Program-made: the position numbers and the translations under genes
Notes under the pieces: model-generated
Database searches by the model: none
Told to the model about the DNA's origin: nothing
The model's input: only the letters and a program-made list of their open reading frames with translations
Shown: positions 1 through 6,842 of the stretch, one piece after another
Layout: each line of letters opens with the position of its first letter
Numbering within the stretch: the stretch's first letter is position 1
From: Halomonas halophila
GTDB taxonomy: Bacteria; Pseudomonadota; Gammaproteobacteria; Pseudomonadales; Halomonadaceae
Assembly (NCBI GenBank): GCA_002433675.1
Contig: DJIP01000279.1
Coordinates: 2,859 to 11,977, forward strand
DNA: 9,119 nucleotides
Reading direction: 5' to 3'

Positions 1-390
1 AGCCTGGCGCCCGAGGTCGACTTCTTCTCCATCGGCACCAACGACCTGACCCAGTACACCCTGGCCATCGACCGTGGTCATCCTGAGCTTTCCGGGGAGT
101 CCGACGGCCTGCACCCGGCGGTGCTGCGGCTGATCCAGATGACCGTCCAGGCGGCCCACGCCCATGGCAAGTGGGTCGGGGTGTGCGGCGAGCTGGCCAG
201 CGACCGCCAGGCGATCCCGGTACTCATCGGCCTCGGCATCGACGAGCTGTCGGTGAGCGCCCGCCAGGTGCCCATGGTCAAGGCACGCCTGGCGTCGGTC
301 TCCACCACCCGGGCGCGGGAACTCGCCGCGCTGGCGCTGGCCGCGCCCACCGCTCGGGACGTGCGCCGAGAGCTAGAGGCGAGCCAATGA
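1..390 (+). CDS. fruB: PTS phosphotransferase FruB, C-terminal end of the enzyme I domain (5' partial)
   Basis: The frame is open from base 1 and ends at TGA 388-390, leaving 129 C-terminal residues. They match the PEP-binding end of PTS enzyme I. Fragment residues 10-19 carry the SIGTNDLTQY signature of PEP-utilising enzymes, and the GVCGE motif contains the cysteine (fragment C62) that acts as proton donor in enzyme I. The protein takes phosphate from PEP and starts the relay to the sugar permease in the cytoplasm. Because fruK and fruA follow directly, this is most likely the fused IIA-HPr-EI multiphosphoryl transfer protein (FruB/FPr type) rather than stand-alone PtsI. The IIA and HPr parts lie outside the window, so the fusion itself is inferred from context. 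The stop overlaps the fruK start by ATGA. Confidence 0.9.
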   Translation, partial: SLAPEVDFFSIGTNDLTQYTLAIDRGHPELSGESDGLHPAVLRLIQMTVQAAHAHGKWVGVCGELASDRQAIPVLIGLGIDELSVSARQVPMVKARLASVSTTRARELAALALAAPTARDVRRELEASQ

Positions 391-1388
391 GCGCGATACC
401 CGGCAATGCCGCCAAGCCACCGGTGCTGACCGTCTCGGCCAACCCGGCGCTGGACCTGTCTGTCGCCGTTGACCGGCTGACGCCGGGAGCGCTGCACCGC
501 GCCGAGGCCGTCGAGCTGACCGCCGCCGGCAAGGGCGTCAACATGGCGCGGGTGCTCGCTGCCCTGGGCCACCCAGTCTGTGTCACCGGCTTTCTGGGCA
601 GTGACAACGACTCGCCCTTCGTCGCCGCCTTCGCCGAGATGGGGGGCGAGGACGCCTTTGTGCGATTGCCCGGCGCCACCCGTATCAACACCAAGCTGAG
701 CGAGGCCGACGGTCGCGTCAGCGATATCAATGCGCCGGGGCTCAGCGTCGATGCCGACGCCTGGCAGCGCCTGATCGCCACCATCGAGACGCGTCTGACG
801 ACGCCTGCGCTGCGTCCCGCCGCAGTCATGATCGGCGGCAGTCAGCCACCGGGAGTCGGCGCTTCGGCGCTGGCCGAACTGATCACGCGGATCAAGGCCA
901 CCGGCGTGCCGGTGTGGGTGGACACCAGCGGTGAGGCGCTCAAGGCCGCGGTCAAGGCGGGGGCCGACGCGGTGAAGCCCAACCTGGAGGAACTCGCCGA
1001 CTGGGCGGATCGTGACATCGAAGCGGACGCCGACGTCCAGCGCGCGGCCCTTGAGCTTTACGCCGCCGGCGTCGGCGACGTGTTGATCTCCGCCGGTGCC
1101 GACGGCGTGACCTGGCTGGGCCCGCATGGCCTGTGGCAGTCGCTGCCTCCAGCGGTCAGGGTCGCCAATACCGTGTGTGCCGGCGATACCCTGTTTGCCG
1201 CCATGCTGCACGGCGTCCTGTGCGAGGCGCCGGTGGAACAGGCGCTGAGATTTGCCACTGCGCTGTCCGCCGAGGCGGTGCGCCACACCGGCGTGGGCCG
1301 GGCCGACGCCTCCGATTTCACCGACCTTCTTTCCGACACCAGGGTGCGGCGCCTCAATGACGTCGAAGCCCGGGGAGTACTTGCATGA
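387..1388 (+). CDS. fruK: 1-phosphofructokinase FruK
   Basis: A 333-residue PfkB/ribokinase-family kinase, of usual length for the family. It phosphorylates fructose-1-phosphate to fructose-1,6-bisphosphate with ATP in the cytoplasm, following PTS uptake. The start at ATG 387 overlaps the fruB stop (ATGA) and is preceded by a GAGG-like site at 376-379. The N-terminus has the NPALD sugar-binding segment, GKGVN lies at residues 48-52, KPNLEEL follows in the middle, and the nucleotide/catalytic loop reads CAGD at 264-267, with D267 the expected catalytic base. The family loop is normally GAGD, so Cys264 in place of the first glycine is a small oddity. The frame is open further upstream to 171, but that stretch lies inside fruB and is rejected. 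Its position between fruB and fruA makes the assignment firm. Confidence 0.95.
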   Translation: MSAIPGNAAKPPVLTVSANPALDLSVAVDRLTPGALHRAEAVELTAAGKGVNMARVLAALGHPVCVTGFLGSDNDSPFVAAFAEMGGEDAFVRLPGATRINTKLSEADGRVSDINAPGLSVDADAWQRLIATIETRLTTPALRPAAVMIGGSQPPGVGASALAELITRIKATGVPVWVDTSGEALKAAVKAGADAVKPNLEELADWADRDIEADADVQRAALELYAAGVGDVLISAGADGVTWLGPHGLWQSLPPAVRVANTVCAGDTLFAAMLHGVLCEAPVEQALRFATALSAEAVRHTGVGRADASDFTDLLSDTRVRRLNDVEARGVLA

Positions 1389-3163
1389 ACGTGATCCTGT
1401 TGACGACCTGCCCCGGCGGCAGCGTCACGAGCTACCTGGCCGCCCAGCGCCTGACCCCCGCCGCCGAAGCCAAGGGCTGGCAGCTTTCCACCGAGGTGCA
1501 CTCGAGCCTGGCACCGGTCGAGACCCTGTCCCACCAGACCCTGGCCGCGGCCGAGCTGGTGATAGCGGTGGGCGAACCCATCGCCGGTGCCCACCGCTTC
1601 AGCGGCAAGCGCCTGTATCGGGGCAGCCTGGAAGATGCCCTGAGCGACCCGGCGGACTTTCTCGAGCGGGCGGCCCGCGACGCCCAGGTGTTTACCCCCC
1701 TCAACGATGAGGCGACTAGCTCCTCGGCGGCCAGCGCTTCAGGGAAAGGTCCCGCGGCAGACAACGTCAGCGACGAGGCTCGCATCGTCGCGGTGACCGC
1801 CTGTCCCACCGGGGTCGCCCACACCTTCATGGCCGCCGAGGCACTGGCCGAGGCCGGGCGTGGGCTCGGTCATCAGGTGCGGGTCGAGACCCAGGGCTCG
1901 GTGGGCGCCCAGGATCAGTTGACCGACGACGAGATCGCCCAGGCGGATCTGGTCATCCTGGCCTGCGATATCGAGGTCGATCCCACCCGTTTTGCCGGCA
2001 AGCGGATCTACCGCACCTCCACCGGCAACGCCCTGAAGAAGTCGCGCCAGACCATCGAGGCGGCGCTGGTCGAGGCCCAGGTGGAAAGCGCGGATGGCGG
2101 AGCCAAGGCCGAGTCCGCCAAGAGCTTCAAGGAGAAGGGCGTCTACAAGCACCTGCTGACCGGGGTGTCCTTCATGCTGCCCATGGTGGTAGCCGGGGGC
2201 CTCTTGATCGCGCTGTCCTTCGTCTTTGGCATCGAGGCCTTCAAGGAGGAGGGCACCCTGCCTGCCGCCTTGATGGAGATCGGTGGGGGCACCGCCTTCG
2301 CCCTGATGGTGCCGGTGCTGGCTGGTTACATCGCCTACTCCATCGCCGATCGTCCCGGCATTGCTCCGGGCATGATCGGCGGCATGCTGGCGTCGAACAT
2401 CGGTGCCGGCTTTATCGGCGGTATCCTGGCGGGCTTTCTGGCCGGCTACGTGGCCAAGGCGGTGACCCGCTACGTCAAGCTGCCGTCGAGCGTCGAGTCG
2501 CTCAAGCCGATCCTGATCATCCCGCTGGTCGCGAGCCTGGTCACCGGTCTGGTGATGATCTATGTGGTCGGTGAGCCGGTGGCCGGGGTGCTCGAGGCAC
2601 TGACCGCCTTCCTCGAGAGCATGGGCTCCACCAATGCGGTGCTGCTGGGGATTCTGCTCGGCGCGATGATGTGCTTCGACCTGGGGGGGCCGGTCAACAA
2701 GGCGGCCTACACCTTCGGGGTGGGCCTGCTCGCCTCCGAGACCTACGCCCCCATGGCGGCGATCATGGCCGCCGGCATGGTGCCGGCGATCGGCATGGGC
2801 ATCGCCACCTTCGTCGCCGGGCGCAAGTTTGCCGACCCCGAGCGCGAGGCGGGCAAGGCGTCCTTCGTGCTGGGGCTGTGCTTCATCAGCGAGGGCGCGA
2901 TTCCCTTCGCCGCCAAGGACCCGCTGCGGGTGATTCCCATCAGCATGCTGGGCGGCGCCATCACCGGTGCCATCTCGATGCTGGTGGGTGCCAAGCTGAT
3001 GGCCCCCCATGGAGGCGTGTTCGTACTGTTGATTCCCAATGCGATCACGCCCGTCCTCTGGTACCTGCTGGCGATCGTCGCCGGCTCGCTGGTAACCGGG
3101 CTCGGCTATGCCGCCATCAAGCGCGGCGAGGCAGCCGCGATGCCGGTGGGCGAGGGGGCCTGA
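1385..3163 (+). CDS. fruA: PTS fructose transporter subunit IIB'BC, FruA
   Basis: A 592-residue inner-membrane permease that transports fructose and phosphorylates it to fructose-1-phosphate. Domain order is IIB' (about 1-105), a linker, IIB (about 132-235) and IIC (about 254-580). The IIB domain has the phosphocysteine motif TACPTGVAHTF with C140. The IIB' duplicate keeps a cysteine too (C9 in TTCPGG). IIC is a run of hydrophobic helices with GGPVNKAAY near 434-442 and SEGAIPFAAKDP near 502-513, both typical of fructose-family IIC. ATG 1385 overlaps the fruK stop by ATGA, and GGGGAG at 1372-1377 sits 7 bases upstream as a strong ribosome binding site. It is the last gene of the operon and is followed by a terminator. 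Close similarity to E. coli and Pseudomonas FruA is recalled, not computed. Confidence 0.96.
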   Translation: MNVILLTTCPGGSVTSYLAAQRLTPAAEAKGWQLSTEVHSSLAPVETLSHQTLAAAELVIAVGEPIAGAHRFSGKRLYRGSLEDALSDPADFLERAARDAQVFTPLNDEATSSSAASASGKGPAADNVSDEARIVAVTACPTGVAHTFMAAEALAEAGRGLGHQVRVETQGSVGAQDQLTDDEIAQADLVILACDIEVDPTRFAGKRIYRTSTGNALKKSRQTIEAALVEAQVESADGGAKAESAKSFKEKGVYKHLLTGVSFMLPMVVAGGLLIALSFVFGIEAFKEEGTLPAALMEIGGGTAFALMVPVLAGYIAYSIADRPGIAPGMIGGMLASNIGAGFIGGILAGFLAGYVAKAVTRYVKLPSSVESLKPILIIPLVASLVTGLVMIYVVGEPVAGVLEALTAFLESMGSTNAVLLGILLGAMMCFDLGGPVNKAAYTFGVGLLASETYAPMAAIMAAGMVPAIGMGIATFVAGRKFADPEREAGKASFVLGLCFISEGAIPFAAKDPLRVIPISMLGGAITGAISMLVGAKLMAPHGGVFVLLIPNAITPVLWYLLAIVAGSLVTGLGYAAIKRGEAAAMPVGEGA

Positions 3164-3183
3164 TGGCGGCCTCGTGGCTCACC

Positions 3184-3240
3184 GGCGGTTGACCGCCAAC
3201 AAGGTGCAGGTGGCGCCCAGGGTGCCTCTCACTGGTGCAC
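3184..3240 (+). other. Stem-loops in the fruA 3' untranslated region
   Basis: Between the fruA stop and its terminator lie two short GC-rich hairpins. GGCGG 3184-3188 pairs with CCGCC 3193-3197 across a TTGA loop. GGCGCC 3212-3217 pairs with GGTGCC 3221-3226 with one G-U. The second is enclosed by GTGCA 3204-3208 and TGCAC 3236-3240. Neither is followed by a T tract, so they are not terminators themselves. They could protect the mRNA 3' end, but this is inference. No gene was found in 3164-3258. Confidence 0.35.
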
Positions 3241-3258
3241 GATGAACGGTGTCACTCG

Positions 3259-3291
3259 ATGGCTCGGCCTTATAGGTCGGGCCATTTTTTT
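3259..3291 (+). terminator. Rho-independent terminator of the fru operon
   Basis: An 11-base left arm (3259-3269) pairs with the right arm at 3275-3285 around the 5-base loop TTATA. All 11 positions pair, two of them as G-U. A run of seven T (3285-3291) follows immediately. It lies 96 bases after the fruA stop with no gene in between, so it most likely ends the fruBKA transcript. Visible directly in the sequence. Confidence 0.9.
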
Positions 3292-3371
3292 GTGTTCTTG
3301 ACCCATTGGCGAAATGATCGACTGGTATTTTGCTGGATTCTCAGTAAAAAGACGGAAAAATCCCGACCGCA

Positions 3372-3380
3372 TGGCATAAT
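3372..3380 (+). promoter_or_regulatory. Candidate extended -10 promoter element
   Basis: TGGCATAAT is a TGn extended -10 followed by CATAAT, five of six matches to TATAAT. No good -35 hexamer lies 16-18 bases upstream (the sequence there is around GACGGAA), but extended -10 promoters can work without one. It sits just after an AT-rich patch (3285-3360) in an otherwise very GC-rich sequence. Start of transcription would be near 3387, giving a leader of about 184 bases before the gene at 3571. TTGACC at 3298-3303 was considered as a separate -35 but has no convincing partner. Confidence 0.45.
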
Positions 3381-3400
3381 GGCGCGCTTCTTGCCTCATG

Positions 3401-3504
3401 CTAGGCGGGACCCGGAAAAGGTGGTGACCCCACCCACCCGGGAAAGGGCCTTACCAGGCCCAGGCGGCCCCCACCCGGGGCCTGACTAGGACGGCCGTTT
3501 TCTT
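3401..3504 (+). promoter_or_regulatory. Candidate structured RNA: leader element or small RNA
   Basis: Three consecutive hairpins can be drawn in about 75 bases. Hairpin A: CCCGG 3411-3415 with CCGGG 3438-3442, and inside it GGTGG 3420-3424 with CCACC 3430-3434. Hairpin B: GGGCC 3446-3450 with GGCCC 3457-3461. Hairpin C: GGCCCC 3466-3471 with GGGGCC 3477-3482. TAGGC 3402-3406 could also close on GCCTG 3480-3484, competing with hairpin C. CTAGG occurs at both ends (3401, 3486). A GGCCG followed by TTTTCTT ends the block (3493-3504) and could pair with CGGCC 3465-3469, forming a weak terminator-like alternative. Four GGA triplets fall mostly in unpaired positions. The set resembles a riboswitch or attenuator leader, or an independent small RNA. 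No known family was recognised. Confidence 0.35.
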
Positions 3505-3510
3505 GTGAGG

Positions 3511-3527
3511 GTCGGCGAAAGTCGGCG
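3511..3527 (+). repeat. Tandem GTCGGCG direct repeat
   Basis: GTCGGCG occurs at 3511-3517 and again at 3521-3527, separated by AAA, a period of 10 bases (about one helical turn). It lies in the leader of the gene at 3571. It could be a protein-binding direct repeat, or chance in GC-rich DNA; nothing else supports a role. Confidence 0.25.
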
Positions 3528-3560
3528 CTCGCTGGCACGAGGCGGTACGTCCGATTGATG

Positions 3561-3565
3561 AGGAG
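3561..3565 (+). promoter_or_regulatory. Ribosome binding site of the ABM-like gene
   Basis: AGGAG lies five bases before ATG 3571 and fixes that start. It is the clearest translation signal in the middle block and supports the short gene being real. Confidence 0.75.
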
Positions 3566-3570
3566 ATCCC

Positions 3571-4143
3571 ATGTCAAGCGAACCCGTGACTCTCATGGTG
3601 GCCCGCCGCGTGGCGCGTGGACGCTACCGCGACTTCACCCTGTGGCTCGATGAAGGCCGTGAGCTGGCGGCGGACTTTCCCGGCTATCTCGGCTCCGGCA
3701 TCCTGGCGCCGCCCCCCGGCGACGACGAGTATCAGATCATCTTTCGCTTTCAGGACACCGATACCCTCGCGCGCTGGGAGCATTCCGCCTCGCGCCGTGC
3801 CTGGCTCGAGCGTGGTGCCGGCCTGTTCGAGGCCCCCCAGGAGCGGCGTGCCCTGGGACTCGACAGCTGGTTCACCAGCCCTGGCCCCAGGGTGCCGCCG
3901 CGCTGGAAGCAGGCGATCGCCATCTGGCTGGCGTTCTTCCCGGTGTCGCTGATGTTTCAGTGGCTGCTGGGCGACACCCTGGCGACCCTGCCGCTGGTCC
4001 CCCGGGTACTCGCCAGCACCCTGATGCTGACCCCGGTGATGGTGTTCCTCTTCATCCCCTTGTCCACCCGCCTGCTGGCGCCCTGGCTGCAGGCACCGCC
4101 CGGACGTGGCGCTCGCCTGAGCCTGCGTCTGCGCCGCAGCTGA
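3571..4143 (+). CDS. ABM-superfamily (antibiotic biosynthesis monooxygenase-like) membrane-anchored protein
   Basis: A 190-residue protein with two parts. Residues about 1-100 look like the ferredoxin-like fold of the ABM family: a VTLMVARRVARG first strand, then a helix with FTLWLDEGRELAADFPGYLGSGIL, then YQIIFRFQDTDTLARWEHS. Residues about 114-168 contain two membrane helices, one near 115-135 and one near 146-168, with a basic tail. This layout (one ABM domain plus two C-terminal helices) is known from uncharacterised proteins grouped in COG3224. True ABM enzymes are small cytosolic oxygenases or heme-degrading proteins, but no catalytic role can be read here. The start is set by AGGAG 3561-3565. 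It is preceded by a long structured leader and followed, 97 bases on, by the FIST gene, which appears to have its own promoter. Function unknown. Confidence 0.85.
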   Translation: MSSEPVTLMVARRVARGRYRDFTLWLDEGRELAADFPGYLGSGILAPPPGDDEYQIIFRFQDTDTLARWEHSASRRAWLERGAGLFEAPQERRALGLDSWFTSPGPRVPPRWKQAIAIWLAFFPVSLMFQWLLGDTLATLPLVPRVLASTLMLTPVMVFLFIPLSTRLLAPWLQAPPGRGARLSLRLRRS

Positions 4144-4171
4144 GGGCGGTGGGCTATCCTCCCGGCTCACG

Positions 4172-4201
4172 TTGAGTCTGGCCACTGCTCGCGCCTACAC
4201 T
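4172..4201 (+). promoter_or_regulatory. Candidate sigma-70 promoter for the FIST-kinase operon
   Basis: TTGAGT (4172-4177) and TACACT (4196-4201) are separated by 18 bases, four of six matches to each consensus hexamer. Transcription would start near 4208, about 33 bases before the FIST start codon. It lies in the 97-base gap after the ABM-like gene, suggesting the FIST-kinase pair can be expressed on its own. Confidence 0.5.
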
Positions 4202-4209
4202 CAGATCAT

Positions 4210-4234
4210 GCGGCATTGCCGCGGATCTTGAGGA
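4210..4234 (+). promoter_or_regulatory. Leader hairpin and ribosome binding site of the FIST gene
   Basis: GCGGC 4210-4214 pairs with GCCGC 4218-4222 around a 3-base loop, right at the predicted 5' end of the transcript. GAGGA at 4230-4234 follows, six bases before ATG 4241. The ribosome binding site fixes the start. The hairpin leaves it free and may only stabilise the 5' end. Confidence 0.5.
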
Positions 4235-4240
4235 CAGCCC

Positions 4241-5446
4241 ATGGGCAGTGCGAGCACGGCGCCCCGCGCGGAAGGCGACATCACCGCACGGGAGCGCCCT
4301 ACACCAGAACAACAGGAGCTTGCGTCGCTGGGACTCAAGGTGGCGGCCAGTCGCCACCCCAAGGCCGAGCGGGCGGCTTGTGAGCTCTATCGCGAGCTCT
4401 ATCATCCCGAGCTGGGTTTTGTGCTGTTCTTCGTCAGCGCCGAATACGCGCTGGACCCGCTGGCCCAGGCCCTGGAGTCGACCTTCGGCGGGCTGCCGCT
4501 GACGGGTTGCACCACGGCGGGCGAGATCACCCCGCTGGGGTACGAGCGCGGGTCCATCGTCGCCATCGGGTTCGATCGCCGTCATTTTGGCGTGGCCACG
4601 ACCCTGCTCGAGGATCTCGAGAGCGTGTCCCTGATCGACGCCCAGCGTCGGGTGGAGTCACTGCTGGCCACTGCCAGGGAGCAACTGGAGGGCGAGGCCT
4701 TCGCCCTGACTCTGCTCGATGGGCTGTCGGCCAGCGAAGAGCAGGTGCTGGCCACCCTGGACGCCGCCCTGGGGGGGATCCCGAGCTTCGGCGGTTCGGC
4801 CGGGGATGACAACCGACTGGCGCATACCCATGTGTTTGCCGGTGGGCGCTTTCATAGCGCGGCGGCGGTGGTGGTGCTGATCACTACCCACCATCCCTTC
4901 GAGGTGTTCTCGACCCATCACCTGACGGCTCGCCGTGACAAGCTGGTGGTCACCCACGCCGACCCCGCTGGCCGGCGCGTGCTGGAGCTCAATGCCCTGC
5001 CTGCGGTGGATGAGTACGCCCGGTTGGTCGGAGTCTTGCCGAGCGAGCTCGATGAGGACGTGTTTGCCCGCCATCCGCTGGCGGTCAAACTGGGCGATGC
5101 CTACTACGTCCGCTCGATCCAGCGTGCCAATGCCGACGGTAGCCTCAGCTTCTACTGCGCGGTGGAGACCGGCATTGTGCTGACGGCCATGGCCGGCACG
5201 CCGATTCTTGAGGCCCTCGACGATACCCTGAAGGGCCTTCAGCGCCGGCTGGGGCGACCTCAGTTGATCATCGGCTGTGACTGTTTTCTCAGGCGGCTGG
5301 AGTTCGAGGCGCTCGCGCAGATCGACGACGCTTCCGAGCGACTTTCACAGGCCTCGGTGGTGGGCTTCAACACCTACGGCGAGCAGCACCACGGCATGCA
5401 CATCAACCAGACCTTCACGGGGGTGGCGATTGGATCTGGTCGGTGA
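4241..5446 (+). CDS. nosP: FIST-domain sensor protein, NosP-like
   Basis: A 401-residue soluble protein with FIST_N (about 50-235) and FIST_C (about 240-390) domains and no signal peptide or membrane helix. Typical segments are GCTTAGEI (89-96), the FGGSAGDD stretch in the middle, GCDCF (345-349) and GFNTYGEQHHGMH (to H387) near the end. FIST proteins are sensory input modules. Those encoded beside a NahK-type kinase, as here, are known as NosP, a heme protein that binds nitric oxide and modulates the kinase in P. aeruginosa, Legionella, Shewanella and Vibrio. Heme binding cannot be read from sequence; the histidine-rich HHGMH segment and other histidines are only candidates. Its stop lies inside the start of the kinase gene (17-base overlap from the TTG proposed), so the two are probably translated together. 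Confidence 0.9.
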   Translation: MGSASTAPRAEGDITARERPTPEQQELASLGLKVAASRHPKAERAACELYRELYHPELGFVLFFVSAEYALDPLAQALESTFGGLPLTGCTTAGEITPLGYERGSIVAIGFDRRHFGVATTLLEDLESVSLIDAQRRVESLLATAREQLEGEAFALTLLDGLSASEEQVLATLDAALGGIPSFGGSAGDDNRLAHTHVFAGGRFHSAAAVVVLITTHHPFEVFSTHHLTARRDKLVVTHADPAGRRVLELNALPAVDEYARLVGVLPSELDEDVFARHPLAVKLGDAYYVRSIQRANADGSLSFYCAVETGIVLTAMAGTPILEALDDTLKGLQRRLGRPQLIIGCDCFLRRLEFEALAQIDDASERLSQASVVGFNTYGEQHHGMHINQTFTGVAIGSGR

Positions 5447-6842
5447 GCCACGGCAGGATCGCGCCGGCAGTGCACTGGAACAGGAGCTGCTGGAGGAAAA
5501 CCATCGGCTGCGCCGGATCTGCCAGGCGCTGATCGAGCGGGTCGAGTCCGCCGGGGCGGGTGGAGCACCCTATGGCGCCTTCGAGCACGCGGTGCTGCTC
5601 GCCGAGCAGGTGCGCGAGCGCACCGAGACCCTGCACCGTACCCTGGATGAACTGGCCGAAACCAACGCCCGTCTGGAGGAAGCCCGGCGCGACGCCGAGG
5701 CCGCCAATGCCTCCAAGACCCGCTTTCTGGCGGCGGTCAGCCATGACCTGCTGCAGCCGCTCAACGCCGCGCGGCTGTTTGCCAGCGCCCTGGAAGAGCG
5801 AAAGTTGCCTGAAGAATCCGGTCGCCTGGTGCAGCGTATCGATCGCTCGCTCAGCGACGTGGAATTGCTGCTGGGGACCCTGGTCGATATCTCGCGACTG
5901 GATGCCGGGGTGCTGACCCCGGACGTGGCCCCCTTCGCCGTCTCGCAACTGCTGGATGCGCTCGCCGAGGAATTTCGTCAGATGGCCGGCGCCCGCGGGC
6001 TGGCGTTTCGCTATGTGGCCAGTTCCGCCTGGGTCGAGTCCGACCTGGCGCTGCTCGCCCGGGTGATTCGCAACCTGATGTCCAATGCCGTGCGCTACAC
6101 CGAGTCGGGGCGGGTGCTGCTGGGCTGTCGCAGGCGGCGGGTAGGCCAACAGTACTGGCTCGAGATCCTGGTGGGGGATACCGGTCCGGGCATCGACGAG
6201 GCTCGGCGTGACGAGATCTTTCTGGAGTTTCGCCGCGGCAACGCCGAAGCCCCGGGGCAGGAGCGCGGGCTGGGACTGGGGCTTGCCATCGTCGATCGCA
6301 TCGCCCGGCTGCTCGATCATCCCATCACCCTCAACAGCCGACCCGGCCAGGGCGCCCAGTTCTCGGTAAGCGTGCCCTGCGCTCGCCCGACGCGTGCGGT
6401 GGCCCCGTCGGCCTCGACCCTGCAGCAGGCCGGCGCGCGTCAACTACAGGGCACCGAGGTATGGGTGCTGGACAACGATCCCGCCATCCTCGAGGGGATG
6501 AGCGCCTTGCTGGGTGGCTGGGGCTGTCGAGCGCGCCTGGCGCCGCGAGTCGTGGATCTGGAGCACAGCCTGGCTGAGCGTCACGAGACACGGGGCCCGG
6601 ATAAGCACTCGCCAGCGGTGGTGATGATCGACTACCACCTGTCCAGCGACGAAGAAGATGGCCTGGCGCTGGCGCAGCGCCTGGTCGACGCCCACCCGGG
6701 CCTGGCCCCGATACTGATCACCGCCAATCACGACGCCGAGATCAAGCGGCGTTGCCGTGAGCTTGGCTTCCCCTGCCTGCTGAAGCCGCTGAAGCCTCTG
6801 CGCCTGCGTCAGGCGCTGATGCACCTGCTCGACGCCGGTTGA
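5430..6842 (+). CDS. nahK: Hybrid sensor histidine kinase, NahK/ErcS'-like, without PAS domain
   Basis: About 470 residues if translation begins at TTG 5430. Order: a charged coiled-coil region (about 15-100), a HisKA domain with SHDLLQPLNAARLF (phospho-acceptor H105), a HATPase domain with N box NLMSNAVRYT (N215, N219), G1 box DTGPGI (250-255) and G2 box GLGLGL (280-285), then a receiver domain with the acidic residues D348/D350, phospho-acceptor D401 and K452. All catalytic residues appear present. No membrane helix and no PAS domain is seen, so input likely comes from the FIST protein. The start is inferred: no ATG exists in frame before the HisKA domain, and TTG 5430 is preceded by a GGGGGTGG stretch and overlaps nosP by 17 bases. 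CTG 5436 is an alternative. Phosphotransfer partners are not identified in the window apart from the nearby regulator. Confidence 0.9.
   Translation: MDLVGEPRQDRAGSALEQELLEENHRLRRICQALIERVESAGAGGAPYGAFEHAVLLAEQVRERTETLHRTLDELAETNARLEEARRDAEAANASKTRFLAAVSHDLLQPLNAARLFASALEERKLPEESGRLVQRIDRSLSDVELLLGTLVDISRLDAGVLTPDVAPFAVSQLLDALAEEFRQMAGARGLAFRYVASSAWVESDLALLARVIRNLMSNAVRYTESGRVLLGCRRRRVGQQYWLEILVGDTGPGIDEARRDEIFLEFRRGNAEAPGQERGLGLGLAIVDRIARLLDHPITLNSRPGQGAQFSVSVPCARPTRAVAPSASTLQQAGARQLQGTEVWVLDNDPAILEGMSALLGGWGCRARLAPRVVDLEHSLAERHETRGPDKHSPAVVMIDYHLSSDEEDGLALAQRLVDAHPGLAPILITANHDAEIKRRCRELGFPCLLKPLKPLRLRQALMHLLDAG

Noticed and set aside
78..1286. Long open frame on the minus strand opposite fruB and fruK
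   Set aside because: It is antisense to two well-identified genes and its protein is rich in Gly, Arg, Gln and His, as expected from GC-biased codons read on the opposite strand. No recognisable domain was seen.
1739..3010. Long open frame on the minus strand opposite fruA
   Set aside because: Same reason: it mirrors the fruA reading frame, is extremely rich in His, Gly and Gln, and matches no family.
3401..3406. CTAGG as part of a guanidine-I (ykkC) riboswitch
   Set aside because: The other conserved ykkC segments (such as GGTCCGAGAG and the ACGG...GCCCGGGAG end) are absent.
3235..3489. Possible 84-residue protein in the intergenic region
   Set aside because: It runs through the fru terminator and the hairpin block, has no ribosome binding site, and its composition resembles no known protein.
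3518..3562. Hammerhead-like pieces (GAAAGTC and TTGATGAG)
   Set aside because: The core would need CTGATGA, which is changed here, and there is no stem between GAAA and GTC, so the ribozyme cannot form.
5415..6443. Long open frame on the minus strand opposite the kinase gene
   Set aside because: It is a shadow of the kinase coding frame, with a Gly/Gln/His-rich composition and no domain.
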